Shown: positions 16,659 to 25,185, counted from the stretch's first letter. The stretch: 64,000 bases of DNA from DAHUYF01 sp035945115 (GCA_035945115.1 DASZAN010000032.1:81533-145532); one strand, 5' to 3'. Notes: generated by a model not told the origin, from the letters alone. Numbers and translations are program-made.

Positions 16659-17528
16659 GTGAGCGAGGAAAACGCGGGCCTTCCTGCCGCCTGGTACACG
16701 CGGCCAGAAATTTTCGCGCGCGAGCGCCGTGCCATTTTCGCCGGCGCCTGGCAGCTCCTCGGACGCCGCGACCAGCTGAGCAAGCCCGGCGATTATCTCG
16801 CGGCGACGCTCGGCGGTTGGTCCGTCTTCGCCATGCTCGATGACGCCGGCCAACTCGGCGCCTTCCAGAATGTCTGTCGCCACCAAGGCTTGCCGGTACT
16901 CGATGCCGGTGGCGGCAATTGCGAGATGCTGCGCTGCCGCTATCACGGCTGGACCTACGACCTCCAGGGCCGTTTCACGAAAGCCCCGCCGGCGGTGGCG
17001 CCGGCCGATCCAGCCGATCCCCTCCATCACCTCGTGCGCGTGGGTGCGGCGACAGCAGCGGGCTTGATCTTCGTCCGCATCGATGGCGACAACCCGCTCG
17101 ATGCTGCTCCCGACATTGACTTGCCCGGGCTCAGGTTCACCGGCCATGCCGCAAACGACATCGACGCCAATTGGAAGCTCGTCGTCGAGACTCTGCTGGG
17201 CGGCAGCGACGGGTTCCGCTGGTCGTGGCCAACGTTGGTCATCCGATCCAGCGACGACGGTGCAGTCGTCTATCAAGTGACGCCGCGCGCCTTCCGCCGT
17301 ACGCGGCTTGTCGCTCACCTCTATGCGGATGCGGCGCATGACGGAACAGCGATGGTGGAAAGAGCGAACCGCACTGCCGATGAAGCCAAGGCGTCGTGTG
17401 AGGCGCAACAGCGCGCCTTCGAGAGTGGCGGCGCGGCGAGGCCGACCGAGCCGCGCTTGGCGCAGTTCCACGCTCAGTTGCGCACGGCGCACGCGGCAAT
17501 CGACACGTCACGGCGCGGCGGGAACTGA
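16659..17528 (+). CDS. Rieske protein, ring-hydroxylating oxygenase alpha-like but without the mononuclear iron site
   Basis: A 289-residue protein with an intact Rieske [2Fe-2S] site (Cys73-x-His75, Cys93-x2-His96, then GWTYDLQGRF), as in oxygenase alpha subunits. After NWKLVVE the usual ECYHCPxxH segment with the His-His-Asp iron ligands is absent. The chain goes straight to LLGGSDGFRWSWP and then to the typical late beta-strand region VVYQVTPRAFRRTRLVAHLY. It is about 100 residues shorter than normal. It starts at GTG with a weak ribosome site and probably relies on coupling. Either it is an electron-transfer protein, or the oxygenase activity is lost or moved to the TenA-like partner. Confidence 0.8.
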   Translation: MSEENAGLPAAWYTRPEIFARERRAIFAGAWQLLGRRDQLSKPGDYLAATLGGWSVFAMLDDAGQLGAFQNVCRHQGLPVLDAGGGNCEMLRCRYHGWTYDLQGRFTKAPPAVAPADPADPLHHLVRVGAATAAGLIFVRIDGDNPLDAAPDIDLPGLRFTGHAANDIDANWKLVVETLLGGSDGFRWSWPTLVIRSSDDGAVVYQVTPRAFRRTRLVAHLYADAAHDGTAMVERANRTADEAKASCEAQQRAFESGGAARPTEPRLAQFHAQLRTAHAAIDTSRRGGN

Positions 17529-17602
17529 CGCCCGCTCATTGCCAATCGGGCCGCCTACTCCCATAGTCGAGTGCGCATGTTGGTGGTGAGGGAGGAGATG
17601 AG

Positions 17603-18142
17603 ATGCTCGACATCCTCATGCGGAATTGGTGGGCGCTCGCTTTGCGTGCGGTGGCCGCCATCATCTTCGGCATCTTCGCCATCCTCTGGCCCGGCGTCAC
17701 GCTGCAGGTGCTGGTGCTCTTCTTCGCCGCCTACATGCTGGTCGACGGCGTCTTCGCCGTCATCGCCGGCTTGCGCGCGGTGGAGCGGCAATGGCTGCTC
17801 GTCATCGAAGGCGTGCTCGATCTCATTGTCGGCGTCATCGCCTTTGCCTGGCCAGCGATCGCGCTCCTCGCCTTCATCTATCTCGTCGCGTTCTGGGCCA
17901 TTCTCTCCGGCGCGGCGCTGCTGGCGGCGGGACTCCGGCTCCACCGCAGCAACGGTGAGGCGCTCCTCGTCTTAAGCGGGGGACTGTCGCTCCTCTGGGG
18001 GATCGTCATCTTTTTCTGGCCGATCGCCGGCGAGGTGGCGATGGCATGGTGGATCGGCGCCTATGCGCTGCTCTTCGGCATCTTCATGCTCGGCCTCGCT
18101 CTTCGCCTGCGCCGGCATTGGCGCGAGCTGCACCCGGCTTGA
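17603..18142 (+). CDS. HdeD family membrane protein (DUF308)
   Basis: A 179-residue inner-membrane protein with six hydrophobic helices in three repeated pairs, the HdeD/DUF308 layout. Signature parts are WWALALRAVAAIIFGIFAI, GVTLQVLVLFFAAYMLVDGVF and FWAILSGAALLAAGLRL. GGAGGAG lies upstream of the ATG. HdeD is linked to acid resistance in enterics; the role here is unknown. It is convergent with the DUF2905 gene. Confidence 0.9.
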   Translation: MLDILMRNWWALALRAVAAIIFGIFAILWPGVTLQVLVLFFAAYMLVDGVFAVIAGLRAVERQWLLVIEGVLDLIVGVIAFAWPAIALLAFIYLVAFWAILSGAALLAAGLRLHRSNGEALLVLSGGLSLLWGIVIFFWPIAGEVAMAWWIGAYALLFGIFMLGLALRLRRHWRELHPA

Positions 18143-18148
18143 GTTGCA

Positions 18149-18349
18149 TCAGCGATTGATGAGCCAGAGGATGAGCGACAGCACCACGCTGATGACGATC
18201 GACGTGGCGAGCGGGAAATAGAAGGAAAAGCCGTCGCGTTCGATGCGGAAGTCGCCCGGCAGATGGCCCAGGCCGAGGCGCGTCAGCCATGGCCAGAGCA
18301 ACCCCGTCACCACGCAGATGACGCCGATGGCGATGAGCAAGCGCGACAT
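18149..18349 (-). CDS. DUF2905 family small membrane protein
   Basis: A 66-residue protein with two membrane helices around the conserved loop LGHLPGDFRIERDGFSFYFP, the DUF2905 hallmark, ending LILWLINR. It lies 6 bases after the SPFH gene on the same strand, so it is probably the last gene of the GntR-SPFH operon. The function is unknown. Confidence 0.9.
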   Translation of the reverse strand: MSRLLIAIGVICVVTGLLWPWLTRLGLGHLPGDFRIERDGFSFYFPLATSIVISVVLSLILWLINR

Positions 18350-18355
18350 CTCAAT

Positions 18356-19228
18356 TTAGGCCGAGGGAGTCTTCGGTGGCGCCGATGTGGTGCTTTGCGC
18401 GAGCGACGCCAAGCCCATGATGCCCGCGGGATTCATCGCATCCACCATGCTGCTCGGCATCAAGATGGTGGCGCCGCGCTCCTTGGTGGTCTCGTAGACG
18501 ATGTTCATGGCGCGAAGCTGCAACGCCACAGGGTTGTCGCCGTAGAGCTTTGCCGCGGCGACGAAACGCTGCGCCACCTCCTCTTCGGCCGAGCCGAGGA
18601 TGACGCGCGCCTGGCGCTCGCGCTCGGCTTGCGCTTGCCGGCTCATCGCGTCCTGGAGTGCCGCCGGAATGGCGACGTCGCGGATCTCGACCGAGCTCAC
18701 AGTGATACCCCATTCCGCCGTCTTCTTGCCGATCTCGTCCTTGAGCTTGCGATCGGCCGCTTGGCGGTCTGAGAGCAGCTCCGAGAGCATGGAGGCGCCG
18801 ATCATTTCGCGCAGCGAGGTCTGCGCCACGCGCTGGACGGCGGTCTTGTAGTCGGTGATCTCGAGTGCCGCGCGCTGCGCATCCTGTGCGATCCAGAAGA
18901 TGATGGCATCGACATTGACGGGCACGGTGTCGCGCGTCAGCGCCTGCTCGGCATTGACTGCGGTCGTCTGAATGCGCTGATCGACCCATTGGGTGATCTG
19001 GTCGATGACGGGCACGATGAAGAAGAGGCCGGGGCCATGGACGCCCGAGAGCTTGCCCGCGCGCAGCACCACTGCCTTCTCCCATTGCCGTGCCATCTGC
19101 AGCGAATAGAGCATGGTGATGGCAAGCAGAATGAAGACAACGCCGATGATCGGCGCGCGCACCACGACGAAGGCGAGCGCCGCAGCGGCGAAGAAGGGGA
19201 GGGAGGCGGCAATGGCGATGGGATTCAT
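18356..19228 (-). CDS. SPFH/Band 7 family (slipin/stomatin-like) protein
   Basis: A 290-residue protein. From the ATG at 19228 (AGGAGAG upstream) there are two N-terminal membrane helices, then the Band 7 domain (QWEKAVVLRAGKLSGVHGPG to SVEIRDVAIP), a charged helical segment (SRQAQAERERQARVILGSAE) and a small C-terminal tail. Slipins form oligomers in the membrane and often partner with NfeD proteases, but no nfeD is adjacent. It sits between gntR and the DUF2905 gene in one operon. The longer open frame upstream overlaps gntR and is not real. Confidence 0.9.
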   Translation of the reverse strand: MNPIAIAASLPFFAAAALAFVVVRAPIIGVVFILLAITMLYSLQMARQWEKAVVLRAGKLSGVHGPGLFFIVPVIDQITQWVDQRIQTTAVNAEQALTRDTVPVNVDAIIFWIAQDAQRAALEITDYKTAVQRVAQTSLREMIGASMLSELLSDRQAADRKLKDEIGKKTAEWGITVSSVEIRDVAIPAALQDAMSRQAQAERERQARVILGSAEEEVAQRFVAAAKLYGDNPVALQLRAMNIVYETTKERGATILMPSSMVDAMNPAGIMGLASLAQSTTSAPPKTPSA

Positions 19229-19244
19229 GCGTCTCTCCTGTGCT

Positions 19245-19634
19245 TCATGGTTCCGCCGTAGGGGCGTTGGCGAGCGTGAGCATGAGCCGCGCGACCTCGC
19301 GCGGATCGAGGCCCAGCGAATGCGCCGTGGCGATGGTGCGCTGCGCCAGCCCCTCGACCGTCGCGGCGCGGAGCGACGGATCGACGGGCGGCGGCGCGTC
19401 GGCGACGAAGGTGCCGCGGCCGCGGAGCGTGGTAAGGACGCCCTCCCGCTCGAGTGCGGCATAGGCGCGCTGCACGGTATTGAGGTCGATTTTGAGCGCC
19501 ACCGCCACTTCCCGCATGGTCGGCAGGCGCGCGCCCGGCTTCAGCGTGCCGTCGCCAATGGCATGGAGAATTTGCTCGCGGAGCTGCACGTAAATCGGCA
19601 CCCCGCTATCGCTGATTCTGAGGCGGCTCAGCAT
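19245..19634 (-). CDS. GntR family regulator (YtrA-like), probably leaderless and autoregulated
   Basis: A 129-residue regulator with an N-terminal winged helix (VPIYVQLREQILHAIGDGTL, LPTMREVAVALKIDLNTVQR, EREGVLTTLRGRGTFVAD) and a short C-terminal helical domain, typical of the YtrA subgroup. The frame opens at a TTG (19670), but that lies in the -35 region. The ATG at 19634 has no ribosome site and coincides with the predicted transcription start. YtrA-type regulators usually control nearby membrane-protein genes, here SPFH and DUF2905, which follow directly. Confidence 0.88.
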   Translation of the reverse strand: MLSRLRISDSGVPIYVQLREQILHAIGDGTLKPGARLPTMREVAVALKIDLNTVQRAYAALEREGVLTTLRGRGTFVADAPPPVDPSLRAATVEGLAQRTIATAHSLGLDPREVARLMLTLANAPTAEP

Positions 19635-19670
19635 TGTATGCATATTAGCATACAAGCCGACATCTTGCAA
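19634..19670 (-). promoter_or_regulatory. promoter with overlapping GntR operator
   Basis: On the minus strand TTGCAA (19665-19670) is followed after 17 bases by TAATAT, which ends 7 bases before the gntR ATG, a near-consensus sigma70 promoter. A perfect 8-bp inverted repeat, TTGTATGC-ATATTA-GCATACAA (19634-19655), covers the -10 and the start codon. This geometry predicts repression by steric block and a leaderless mRNA. Confidence 0.7.
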
Positions 19671-19679
19671 ATCGAGGGC

Positions 19680-19991
19680 TCAGCGCGCCGCAGTATAGCC
19701 CTTGCCGACCATGCAGCGTTCGACGAAGTCGCCGCTCCGCGCCTGGTTGCTGTCGGAATACTCGTACTGTTTGGTGCGAAGCAGGCCCTGGCGCTGCCAG
19801 TCATGGCTGCGCGTCGCCAGGATATCGGTATCGATGGCGGTGTCGGCGCCAAGCGCGAGCTCGGCCGAATGGCGGCACTCGGCATAGTCCTGTGCCGCTT
19901 TCTCCGGCGTCGCTCCGGTCTTGCTCCATTGGCTGGCGCCGCTGCAGCCCGCGAGCAGAAGGCCGAGGCCGAGCAGAATCATGGGTCGCAT
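19680..19991 (-). CDS. small lipoprotein
   Basis: A 103-residue lipoprotein. The signal MRPMILLGLGLLLAGC ends in a classic lipobox. The mature part contains KAAQDYAECRHSAEL and ends VERCMVGKGYTAAR; the two Cys (ECR and RCM) could form a disulfide. This resembles a widespread alphaproteobacterial small-lipoprotein type of unknown role. The ATG at 19991 was chosen over 20003 because it starts directly at the signal. It lies just upstream of the gntR promoter on the same strand. Confidence 0.8.
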   Translation of the reverse strand: MRPMILLGLGLLLAGCSGASQWSKTGATPEKAAQDYAECRHSAELALGADTAIDTDILATRSHDWQRQGLLRTKQYEYSDSNQARSGDFVERCMVGKGYTAAR

Positions 19992-20059
19992 CGCAGGCTC
20001 CACTCTTGCTCACCGGGTTGCAAACGGAAGATTAACCAGGTCGAGGATTAGAATACCCG

Positions 20060-20347
20060 ATGGTTTCGATCCGCCGCACTTGCCCATTATTCGCCATCGG
20101 AATCTTCGCGCTCCTCGCGGGCTGCAATGCCTGGCAGACCCGGGCCGAGTTCGCCGCGCCGCAAAGCCGCTGGCCCTCGACGCTGTCCTCGCCGGCGGGA
20201 GCCGAGGATCCGCCACCGCCGATCCCCGTCCAATATTGCTACCGCACGCTCGCCACCGTCGATTGCTTCACCGAGGCGAAGCCCGATCGGCTGACCGGAT
20301 ACTCCGGCGTCTATCCCGATCCCGACAGTTTGCCGCAACGGCGCTGA
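20060..20347 (+). CDS. small lipoprotein
   Basis: A 95-residue lipoprotein with signal LFAIGIFALLAGC. The mature domain is Pro-rich in the middle and ends with CYRTLATVDCFTEAKPDRLTGY, a motif I recognise from conserved alphaproteobacterial lipoproteins of unknown function; its two Cys may pair. It diverges from the other lipoprotein gene and converges on the pirin gene, with a 3-base gap at the stops. Confidence 0.8.
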   Translation: MVSIRRTCPLFAIGIFALLAGCNAWQTRAEFAAPQSRWPSTLSSPAGAEDPPPPIPVQYCYRTLATVDCFTEAKPDRLTGYSGVYPDPDSLPQRR

Positions 20348-20350
20348 GCC

Positions 20351-21463
20351 TTAGAAGCGGCCGAGCTGGAAGTCGAGGATCGCCTCTCGGATCTGCTCGG
20401 GCGTGTTCATGACGAAAGGACCGTAGCGCGCGACCGGCTCCTTGAGCGGCCGGCCCGCCGCGAGCAGAACACGCGCCGCGCCGGCAGGGGCGCTCACCAG
20501 AACGCCGTCACCTTCGCCGAGTACTGCGATGCTGCCGCGGGCGAGGCGCGTCCCCGCTTCCCCCACCGCTGCCTCGCCATCGAACGAATAGAGGAACGCG
20601 GCATGGCCGCGCGGCAGCGGCAGGGCCACGGAACCGCCCGCCGGCAGCGCGAGATCGAGCAGGACGGGATCGGTGGCGATGCCATTGATGGGACCGGTCT
20701 GTCCCGCGACGGTACCGGCGATCACCTTGACCCTGACCTCGCCCGGAAGCGTCGCGACGGGAATCTCTGCGGGCGGGATTTCCTGATAGCGCGGCGCTGT
20801 CATCTTGTCCTTGGCGGGCAGATTGACCCAGAGCTGGAAGCCCTGCATCAGCCCGTTCTCCTGCTCCGGCATTTCCGAATGAATGATCCCGCGCCCGGCG
20901 GTCATCCACTGCACGCTGCCGGCGTCCAGCCGCCCGGTATGGCCCTTGTTGTCGCCATGCCGCATCCGCCCGGCGATCATGTAGGTCACCGTCTCGAAGC
21001 CGCGATGGGGGTGGTCGGGAAATCCGGCGATGTAATCGTTGGCATCGTCCGAGCGGAACTCGTCGAGCATCAGGAAAGGATCGACGTCGGCAAGCTGCGG
21101 CGTGCCGATGAGCCGGTTCAACTTGACGCCGGCGCCATCGCTTGCCGGCATGCCACGTACCAGCCGCGCTACGGGCCGAGGGCGGGTCAAGACGCCATCC
21201 ATGGATATTCTCCTCGCTTCGTCGTCGCCGCTACCGCCGGGCACATGTAATGTCTCGGCCGCGCGCGGCAAGAGCGATGGCATTCGCGCCGCCGTCAACC
21301 GCCGCCCCTCGATTATCAGCAGGACCCGCCGCTTCTCCTCCCTCGATGCGGTGGGCCAGCCCGTGATCTCATCGAGCGTACGCCAGCAGCCGCGGCAATA
21401 GCCGCTCGCAGCGTCGAGCACGCAGACGTTGATGCACGGCGACGCCGGATCGCCGCCGCTCAC
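20351..21463 (-). CDS. DUF1289-pirin fusion protein
   Basis: One open frame of 370 residues. Residues 1-60 are a DUF1289 domain with four Cys (SPCINVCVLDAASGYCRGCW), probably metal-binding. After a linker of about 27 residues comes a full pirin (bicupin) from MDGVLTRPRP, with the metal-site region HPHRGFETVTYMIAGRMRHGDNKGH and SVQWMTAGRGIIHSEMPE. Pirins of this type can be quercetinases or transcription cofactors. The two domains are normally separate proteins. The DUF1289 start overlaps the DUF4340 stop as ATGA. An internal ATG at 21202 has its own ribosome site, so pirin (283 residues) may also be made alone. Confidence 0.85.
   Translation of the reverse strand: MSGGDPASPCINVCVLDAASGYCRGCWRTLDEITGWPTASREEKRRVLLIIEGRRLTAARMPSLLPRAAETLHVPGGSGDDEARRISMDGVLTRPRPVARLVRGMPASDGAGVKLNRLIGTPQLADVDPFLMLDEFRSDDANDYIAGFPDHPHRGFETVTYMIAGRMRHGDNKGHTGRLDAGSVQWMTAGRGIIHSEMPEQENGLMQGFQLWVNLPAKDKMTAPRYQEIPPAEIPVATLPGEVRVKVIAGTVAGQTGPINGIATDPVLLDLALPAGGSVALPLPRGHAAFLYSFDGEAAVGEAGTRLARGSIAVLGEGDGVLVSAPAGAARVLLAAGRPLKEPVARYGPFVMNTPEQIREAILDFQLGRF
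21202..21216 (-). promoter_or_regulatory. internal ribosome site for pirin
   Basis: On the minus strand GCGAGGAG lies about 7 bases before the ATG at 21202 that begins the pirin domain inside the longer DUF1289-pirin frame. It could allow separate translation of pirin. The placement suggests that two formerly separate genes lost the stop between them. Confidence 0.45.
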
Positions 21464-22488
21464 GATTGCTTGGCCGCCTCGGTCACGTCGGCGAGCTTGG
21501 TGCGAAGCGACTTCGCCTTGTATTCCTGGATGGCGAAGACCCAGGGCGAGAGCTTCGCGTTGAGGGCAGCGGCTTCTTTTTCCGCATCACCTGTGCCGCT
21601 CGCTTCGAGGTGCGCCCAGTTCTTGCCGTCCTTGTCGAAGAGCGCGACCTTCACCACGAGGCCGTCGAAGGTGGTGAATTCAGCGTGCGATACGTGCTTC
21701 TCCGGCACCGGCAGCTCGCTCGCGGGACGGACATCGGCAAGCGTCAAGCTCGCGAGCGCCGTGGTGGGCTCCACCAGGGCCGTGTCGCTCTTGGGCTTGG
21801 CATCGGCCGGCGCGTCCTTGAGCGCGAGCGGCGCGTCCGACTTGTCATGGGCGATGTCGAGCTTCGCGCCGTCGGGCGCGGTGAGCACCACTTCTTTGAG
21901 CTTCTCGCGCGGCAAGTCGACGATGGCATGATCGAGCCAGGAGGGCGTGTCGCCCGCCACGTCGAGCGTGCCGCGGGCAAGCCACGATTGGGCGTCGCCG
22001 GGCTTACGCACATAGACGCCGTCGACATTGCCGCCGAGCTGGTCGATGCGGCGCTTGCCGGCGATGATCTCACCCAAAATGTTGCCCTTGTCGTCGCTCG
22101 CGGTGATGAGCGTCGACTTCGCGTCCTTCGGGCCGGCGTCCTCCACTTCGAGACGCGAATAAAATTCGGCCTTGCGTGTCTTGGGCTCGACATAGCTCAG
22201 CTCGGCGAGGCCAAGCACCGTCTGGCGCAGCTTGCCGGCGTCGACGGGATACTTGCCGCGCTCCTCCACCACCCAACCATTTCCTTGTCGAGCCAGCGTC
22301 GTCCGCGCGTCACCGTGGACGAGCGTCAGCCGCGCCACCTCGCTGAGCTTTTGCCCGAACTGCGGCAGCACCTTGGCGCCGACCAGCGGGTCGGCTTGGG
22401 GCCCGCGCGCGCCCGTGCTGACCAGCACGGCAACGACCACGGTGACGGCGGTGACGACGAGGAGACCGATCAAGCCTTTGCTCTGCAT
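21460..22488 (-). CDS. DUF4340 domain protein of the Gld-like ABC system
   Basis: A 342-residue protein with one N-terminal membrane helix (GLIGLLVVTAVTVVVAVLVS) and a long periplasmic part. It contains the DUF4340 pattern: VARLTLVHGDARTTLARQGNGW, then YVEPKTRKAEFYSRLEVED. The ATG at 22488 has GAGGAGGG upstream. It always appears to accompany GldG-like genes; I infer that it is an extracytoplasmic subunit of the same transporter. Confidence 0.82.
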   Translation of the reverse strand: MQSKGLIGLLVVTAVTVVVAVLVSTGARGPQADPLVGAKVLPQFGQKLSEVARLTLVHGDARTTLARQGNGWVVEERGKYPVDAGKLRQTVLGLAELSYVEPKTRKAEFYSRLEVEDAGPKDAKSTLITASDDKGNILGEIIAGKRRIDQLGGNVDGVYVRKPGDAQSWLARGTLDVAGDTPSWLDHAIVDLPREKLKEVVLTAPDGAKLDIAHDKSDAPLALKDAPADAKPKSDTALVEPTTALASLTLADVRPASELPVPEKHVSHAEFTTFDGLVVKVALFDKDGKNWAHLEASGTGDAEKEAAALNAKLSPWVFAIQEYKAKSLRTKLADVTEAAKQS

Positions 22489-22499
22489 AGCGGCCCTCC

Positions 22500-24440
22500 T
22501 CACTGGGCGTAGGCGCGGCGCTTGCGGCGCTGCAGGCGCACGATGCCGAGAACGATGGCGGCGACGCCGACCAGCAGCGGGACGAGCGCGATATCGAAGA
22601 ATTCGAGCACGGCCTTCAAGCGGTCGATGTCCTGCCGGAGATCGAGCTGCACGCGGCGCAGCTCCTGGCGGATTTGCAGCATCTGCCCGCGAAAGTTCTC
22701 GAGCGTCTGCGTCTGCTCGGCGGCGAGCGTGACCCCACCGCCCGGGCCTTCCTTGCCCTGCAATTCCTTGATCTTCGCCTGCGTGTCCTTGAGCTGCTGC
22801 TCGAGGTCCTTCTCGCGCGCTTGCGAGCGGTCCTCGGCGGCACGCTGGATCGCCTGCACCACCTCGAAGGGTCGCGCCGCGCTGCTGCGCGAACGCAAGC
22901 CGATGAGATCGTTGCCGCCGGACAGTACGTCGACGGCGTTGGCGACGAAGTCGCCGTTGCCCGCATTGGGAAGGGCGACGCGTTGGCCAAAGAAATCCTG
23001 CACCTGCACCCAGAACCGGTCGTCCAAGATGTCGGTGTCGGCGACGACGATGACGTTGATCGGCTGCGCCGCGGTCTTGATCTGCGCCGGCGCGTCCTGC
23101 GCCGGCGCTTTCTCGCTCTTGCTGTCGCTCGCTTTCTCCTTGTCGTCCTTCGCCGCAGCCGGCGGTCCGTCGGGAAAGGCGGTGTCGGCGAGGCCATTGA
23201 TCCTCGCCGCGAGCGTCAGCTTCGCGCCGCCGGGCTTGTAATCGGCGAGGAGACCCGCCACGTCGGGAAGGCCCTCGACCTTTTCCGCGGGGATCTCCTC
23301 CGCTTCGGCCGACGTCGTGATGAGCGGCGTGAAGGTCGTCTTCGCTCCCTCGCGCGGCCGTAGCACGCCCGCGCTCGCGACATTGATGGCCGAGAGATCG
23401 CCAGTGACGGGATCATCGCGATTGAGGTTCTCTTCCTTGAGCGAGAGCCAGGCGACGTATTCCATCGGCTTGACGCGGCTTGCCGTGCCGGCATTGACGC
23501 GCCGCGCATAGCGGCGGTCGGCGGCGATCTTGTCCTTGTCGAGGCTCAGGCCCCAGGCGGAGAAGAGCTTCTCGAGATCGCTGCTGCTGGGGCCGCCAGG
23601 CGGGCTCATGCGTCCCGCATGGGCGAGCTGCGTCTCGGAATGGGGATCGACAAAGACGAGCGCCTTGCCGCCCTTGAGGACGAATTGATCGATGGCGTAG
23701 AGCGTCTTCTCCGAGAGCTTCTGCGGATGGACCAGCATCAGCACGTCGACGCCGTCCTCGACCTTGTCGAATTCCGGCGAAAGCGTGCGGAGCTCGTAGA
23801 GCGGACGAAGCTGCTCGATGACCGTATAAGGCTCGAGCGGGCGGCCCTGCATCGCCGCCATGAAATCGCCCTCGAGCGGCAACGAGCTTACCACGCCCAC
23901 CACCGTCTTCTTGGGGAAGGCGAGCGCGTGGACGAGCTTCGTCAAATCGTATTCGAGAAAGCGCTCGCGGTCGGGTTGGAAGAAGGGAATGACTTGCTGG
24001 TCGTCGGTGGAATTGGTGGCGGCCAGCCCGAAATAGACGGATTCGCCGCCTTGATCGAGCGGCACGCCCTGCAAGCCGAAGGCGACAGCCCGGTCTTCCA
24101 CTTGCGAGAACGGCTCGGGATCGAGGATTTCGAGATTGATCTTCCCTTTGGCCCGCGCCGCGTACTCCTCGAGCATCTCGCGCACGCGCTGGGCATAGAT
24201 GCCGTAGGACGGCACCTCGTTGCCGAGCCGAGGCGAGTAGTAGAAGCGCAGCGTGATCGGCTCGTCGATGCGGGCGAGCGTCTGCTTCGATCCCTCCGAC
24301 AAGGTGTAAAGGTGCCGCTGCGTCAGATCGAGGCGCGTCGCGCGCAGCACATGATCGGCGATGACGTTGACGGAGACGAACAACACCACCGCTGCGAAAA
24401 GCGAAAGAAGCGCGATGGTCCGGCGCGACAGTGAGATCAT
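22500..24440 (-). CDS. GldG-like extracytoplasmic ABC transporter subunit
   Basis: A 646-residue protein with an N-terminal membrane helix (LLSLFAAVVLFVSVNVIA), a large periplasmic domain (ITLRFYYSPRLGNEVPSYG, later GKALVFVDPHSETQLAHAG), a coiled coil (QAREKDLEQQLKDTQAKIKELQ), and a C-terminal helix (LVPLLVGVAAIVLGIVRLQR). This is the GldG/ABC-auxiliary architecture. It is 10 bases after the permease gene. The exported or sensed substrate is unknown. Confidence 0.87.
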   Translation of the reverse strand: MISLSRRTIALLSLFAAVVLFVSVNVIADHVLRATRLDLTQRHLYTLSEGSKQTLARIDEPITLRFYYSPRLGNEVPSYGIYAQRVREMLEEYAARAKGKINLEILDPEPFSQVEDRAVAFGLQGVPLDQGGESVYFGLAATNSTDDQQVIPFFQPDRERFLEYDLTKLVHALAFPKKTVVGVVSSLPLEGDFMAAMQGRPLEPYTVIEQLRPLYELRTLSPEFDKVEDGVDVLMLVHPQKLSEKTLYAIDQFVLKGGKALVFVDPHSETQLAHAGRMSPPGGPSSSDLEKLFSAWGLSLDKDKIAADRRYARRVNAGTASRVKPMEYVAWLSLKEENLNRDDPVTGDLSAINVASAGVLRPREGAKTTFTPLITTSAEAEEIPAEKVEGLPDVAGLLADYKPGGAKLTLAARINGLADTAFPDGPPAAAKDDKEKASDSKSEKAPAQDAPAQIKTAAQPINVIVVADTDILDDRFWVQVQDFFGQRVALPNAGNGDFVANAVDVLSGGNDLIGLRSRSSAARPFEVVQAIQRAAEDRSQAREKDLEQQLKDTQAKIKELQGKEGPGGGVTLAAEQTQTLENFRGQMLQIRQELRRVQLDLRQDIDRLKAVLEFFDIALVPLLVGVAAIVLGIVRLQRRKRRAYAQ

Positions 24441-24450
24441 GGAGCGCTCC

Positions 24451-25185
24451 TCAATCCGCCTTCTTCAATTCCACCAACACGGTGTTGGCGAAGAGGAAGA
24501 GCGCGATGACGGAAAGGAAGAAAACGGCGTCGCGCGCATCGATGACGCCGCGCACGATGGCATTGAAATGCGTCAAGAAGCTGAAGGAGGCGACCGTGCC
24601 GAGCAACGCTTCGGGCGCCCAGCTCTTGAGGAAGCCCAGCACGATGGGCGAACCGCTGACCGTGAAGATGAAACAGACGGCGGCGGTCACGACGAAGGCG
24701 ATCACCTGGTTCTTCGTGAGCGCGGAGAGTGACGCACCGATGGCGAGGAATGCGCCCGCCATGAGAAAGCTGCCGATATAGCTCGCGACAATGACGCCGT
24801 TGTCGGGGTTGCCGAGGTAGTTGACGGTGATCCAGAACGGAAAAGTCAGGAGAAGCGCGATCCCGGCAAAGGCCCAGCTCGCCAGGAACTTGCCGAGCAC
24901 CGCCGCGGTCATCGAGATCGGCAGCGTGAGAAACAGCTCAATGGTGCCGCTCTTCCGCTCTTCCGCCCAAAGCCGCATCGCGAGCGCGGGAATGAGCACG
25001 AGATAAAGCCAGGGATGGAAGGTGAAGAAGGGCTGGAGGTCGGCTTGCCCGCGCTCGAAGAAGTTGCCGAGAAAGAAGGCGAGCGCGCCCGCCATGACGA
25101 GAAAGATGACGATGAACACGTAAGCGAGCGGTGTGGCGAAATAGCTTTGCAGCTCGCGGCGGAAAATCACGAGGGTGCTGTGCAT
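24451..25185 (-). CDS. ABC-2 type permease (GldF-like)
   Basis: A 244-residue permease with six membrane helices. It begins MHSTLVIFRRELQSYFATPLAYVFI, and the conserved cytoplasmic segment ALAMRLWAEERKSGTIELFLTLP is typical of GldF/NosY-like ABC-2 permeases. It lies between the ATPase (22-base gap) and the GldG-like gene. Confidence 0.9.
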   Translation of the reverse strand: MHSTLVIFRRELQSYFATPLAYVFIVIFLVMAGALAFFLGNFFERGQADLQPFFTFHPWLYLVLIPALAMRLWAEERKSGTIELFLTLPISMTAAVLGKFLASWAFAGIALLLTFPFWITVNYLGNPDNGVIVASYIGSFLMAGAFLAIGASLSALTKNQVIAFVVTAAVCFIFTVSGSPIVLGFLKSWAPEALLGTVASFSFLTHFNAIVRGVIDARDAVFFLSVIALFLFANTVLVELKKAD

